Position numbers and translations under genes: made by a program. Below are positions 63,447 to 64,000 of a stretch of 64,000 bases of DNA, one piece after another (positions within the stretch are counted from its first letter, which is position 1; every line of letters begins with the position of its first letter). Source of the stretch: Trichoplax sp. H2 (taxonomy: Eukaryota > Placozoa > Uniplacotomia > Trichoplacea); NCBI GenBank assembly GCA_003344405.1, contig NOWV01000149.1, positions 62,001 to 126,000 of the forward strand. The letters run 5' to 3'. The notes beneath the pieces were generated by a model. That model had not been told where the DNA came from, did no database searches, and saw nothing but the letters and a program-made list of their open reading frames with translations.

Positions 63447-64000
63447 AGTGTAATTCTTTTACTTATAGCAAGCACTGTGATTTGATGGTGAGCTTGATAA
63501 TGCTGTAGCTTATTAATTTATGGTGCTAGAAAGAAATTTTGTACCCGGTAAGATTGTTACTGGAGAGAAAAAATTAAAAAGTATTCACTTCTTTAGTTTA
63601 AAATTTAGTATTAACTCGTACACAGATTATGAAAATTTTCTATATATCATCGTTACCTACTCATTATTTAAAAGAAGGGAAGAAAATTATATTCATAACA
63701 CATTTCATGAACTAAATTTATAAAACCGTCTGATTGCAAGAGCATTGCAGTACTCTAGCTAAATATCATTTTTAAAGCAGTCCAAAAATAAATTAACACT
63801 AAATCATTAAGCAAAACTACCTAAGCGTGGTCATACCACTCACTAATTGGGAATAAGGAGGAATAAGATAATTACTATTCATATATTTTTTATCAATAGC
63901 ATTGATAGCTTCGTAGCTCATAATTACCGGCCATTGTAAATGATGATACCTTACGTATAACGTACCATTGGAATAAAGTTAATTACTAATTACCGTACAT
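63447..64000. other. Upstream flank of the broken class C receptor
   Basis: Includes the second copy of the duplicated flank (about 63746-64000, with AAAATAAATTAACACTAAAT). The plus-strand open frame at 63520-63723 is not recognised and probably chance. Confidence 0.6.

Noticed and set aside
1-64000. tRNA, rRNA, CRISPR arrays, prokaryotic operons or origins
   Set aside because: I looked for tRNA box B-like sequence and regularly spaced repeats; none held up, and the gene structures are eukaryotic.

Overview
This is a eukaryotic, almost certainly early-branching animal, genomic window. It is AT-rich, with compact GT-AG introns (mostly about 100-400 bases) and a gene set that is animal in character: a WDFY1/2-type WD40+FYVE protein, an FBXO36-type F-box protein, an SLC49-family transporter, rhodopsin-like GPCRs and a class C GPCR. 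Together with a metazoan-type beta-carbonic anhydrase and bacterial-looking enzymes (a Tag-type DNA glycosylase and an MDR dehydrogenase), my best guess is a placozoan (Trichoplax/Hoilungia). That assignment is inference; no marker was searched.

Left part (1-29 kb), gene-rich. The 3' part of a zinc-type MDR dehydrogenase (+, 1-681). A complete 11-exon WDFY2-like gene (-, 7284-2645). An interspersed satellite (7.8-8.5 kb) and an unrecognised minus-strand ORF. A complete 4-exon beta-carbonic anhydrase (-, 11416-9645) whose upstream region is a 1.2 kb GTAC-rich satellite broken by a 20-N assembly gap. An RGG/RS-rich RNA-binding-type protein (+, 13171-15557). An 11-exon SLC49A3/MFSD7-like transporter (-, 20677-16788). 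An intronless FBXO36-like F-box gene (+, 26075-26671). A cysteine-rich fragment that looks like a transposon relic (28.5-28.8 kb).

Right part (29-64 kb), gene-poor and receptor-dominated. Two related class A GPCRs sit head-to-head (- at 29.5-30.8 kb, + at 47.1-48.3 kb) across about 16.3 kb of very AT-rich sequence with no convincing gene. Then come a region with diverged dispersed repeats, an intronless 3-methyladenine DNA glycosylase I gene (+, 52119-52700), a single-exon 912-residue class C GPCR (-, 57740-55002) and a broken paralogue of it (-, about 63.45-60.83 kb) with homologous upstream flanking DNA.

The genes do not form one pathway. The housekeeping genes are multi-exon with conserved family structure. 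The receptors and the glycosylase are intronless or nearly so, which fits lineage-specific duplication (receptors) and possible gene acquisition (glycosylase). Exon borders were read by eye from GT-AG sites, phase continuity and family similarity; coding lengths sum to multiples of three in every gene given as complete.
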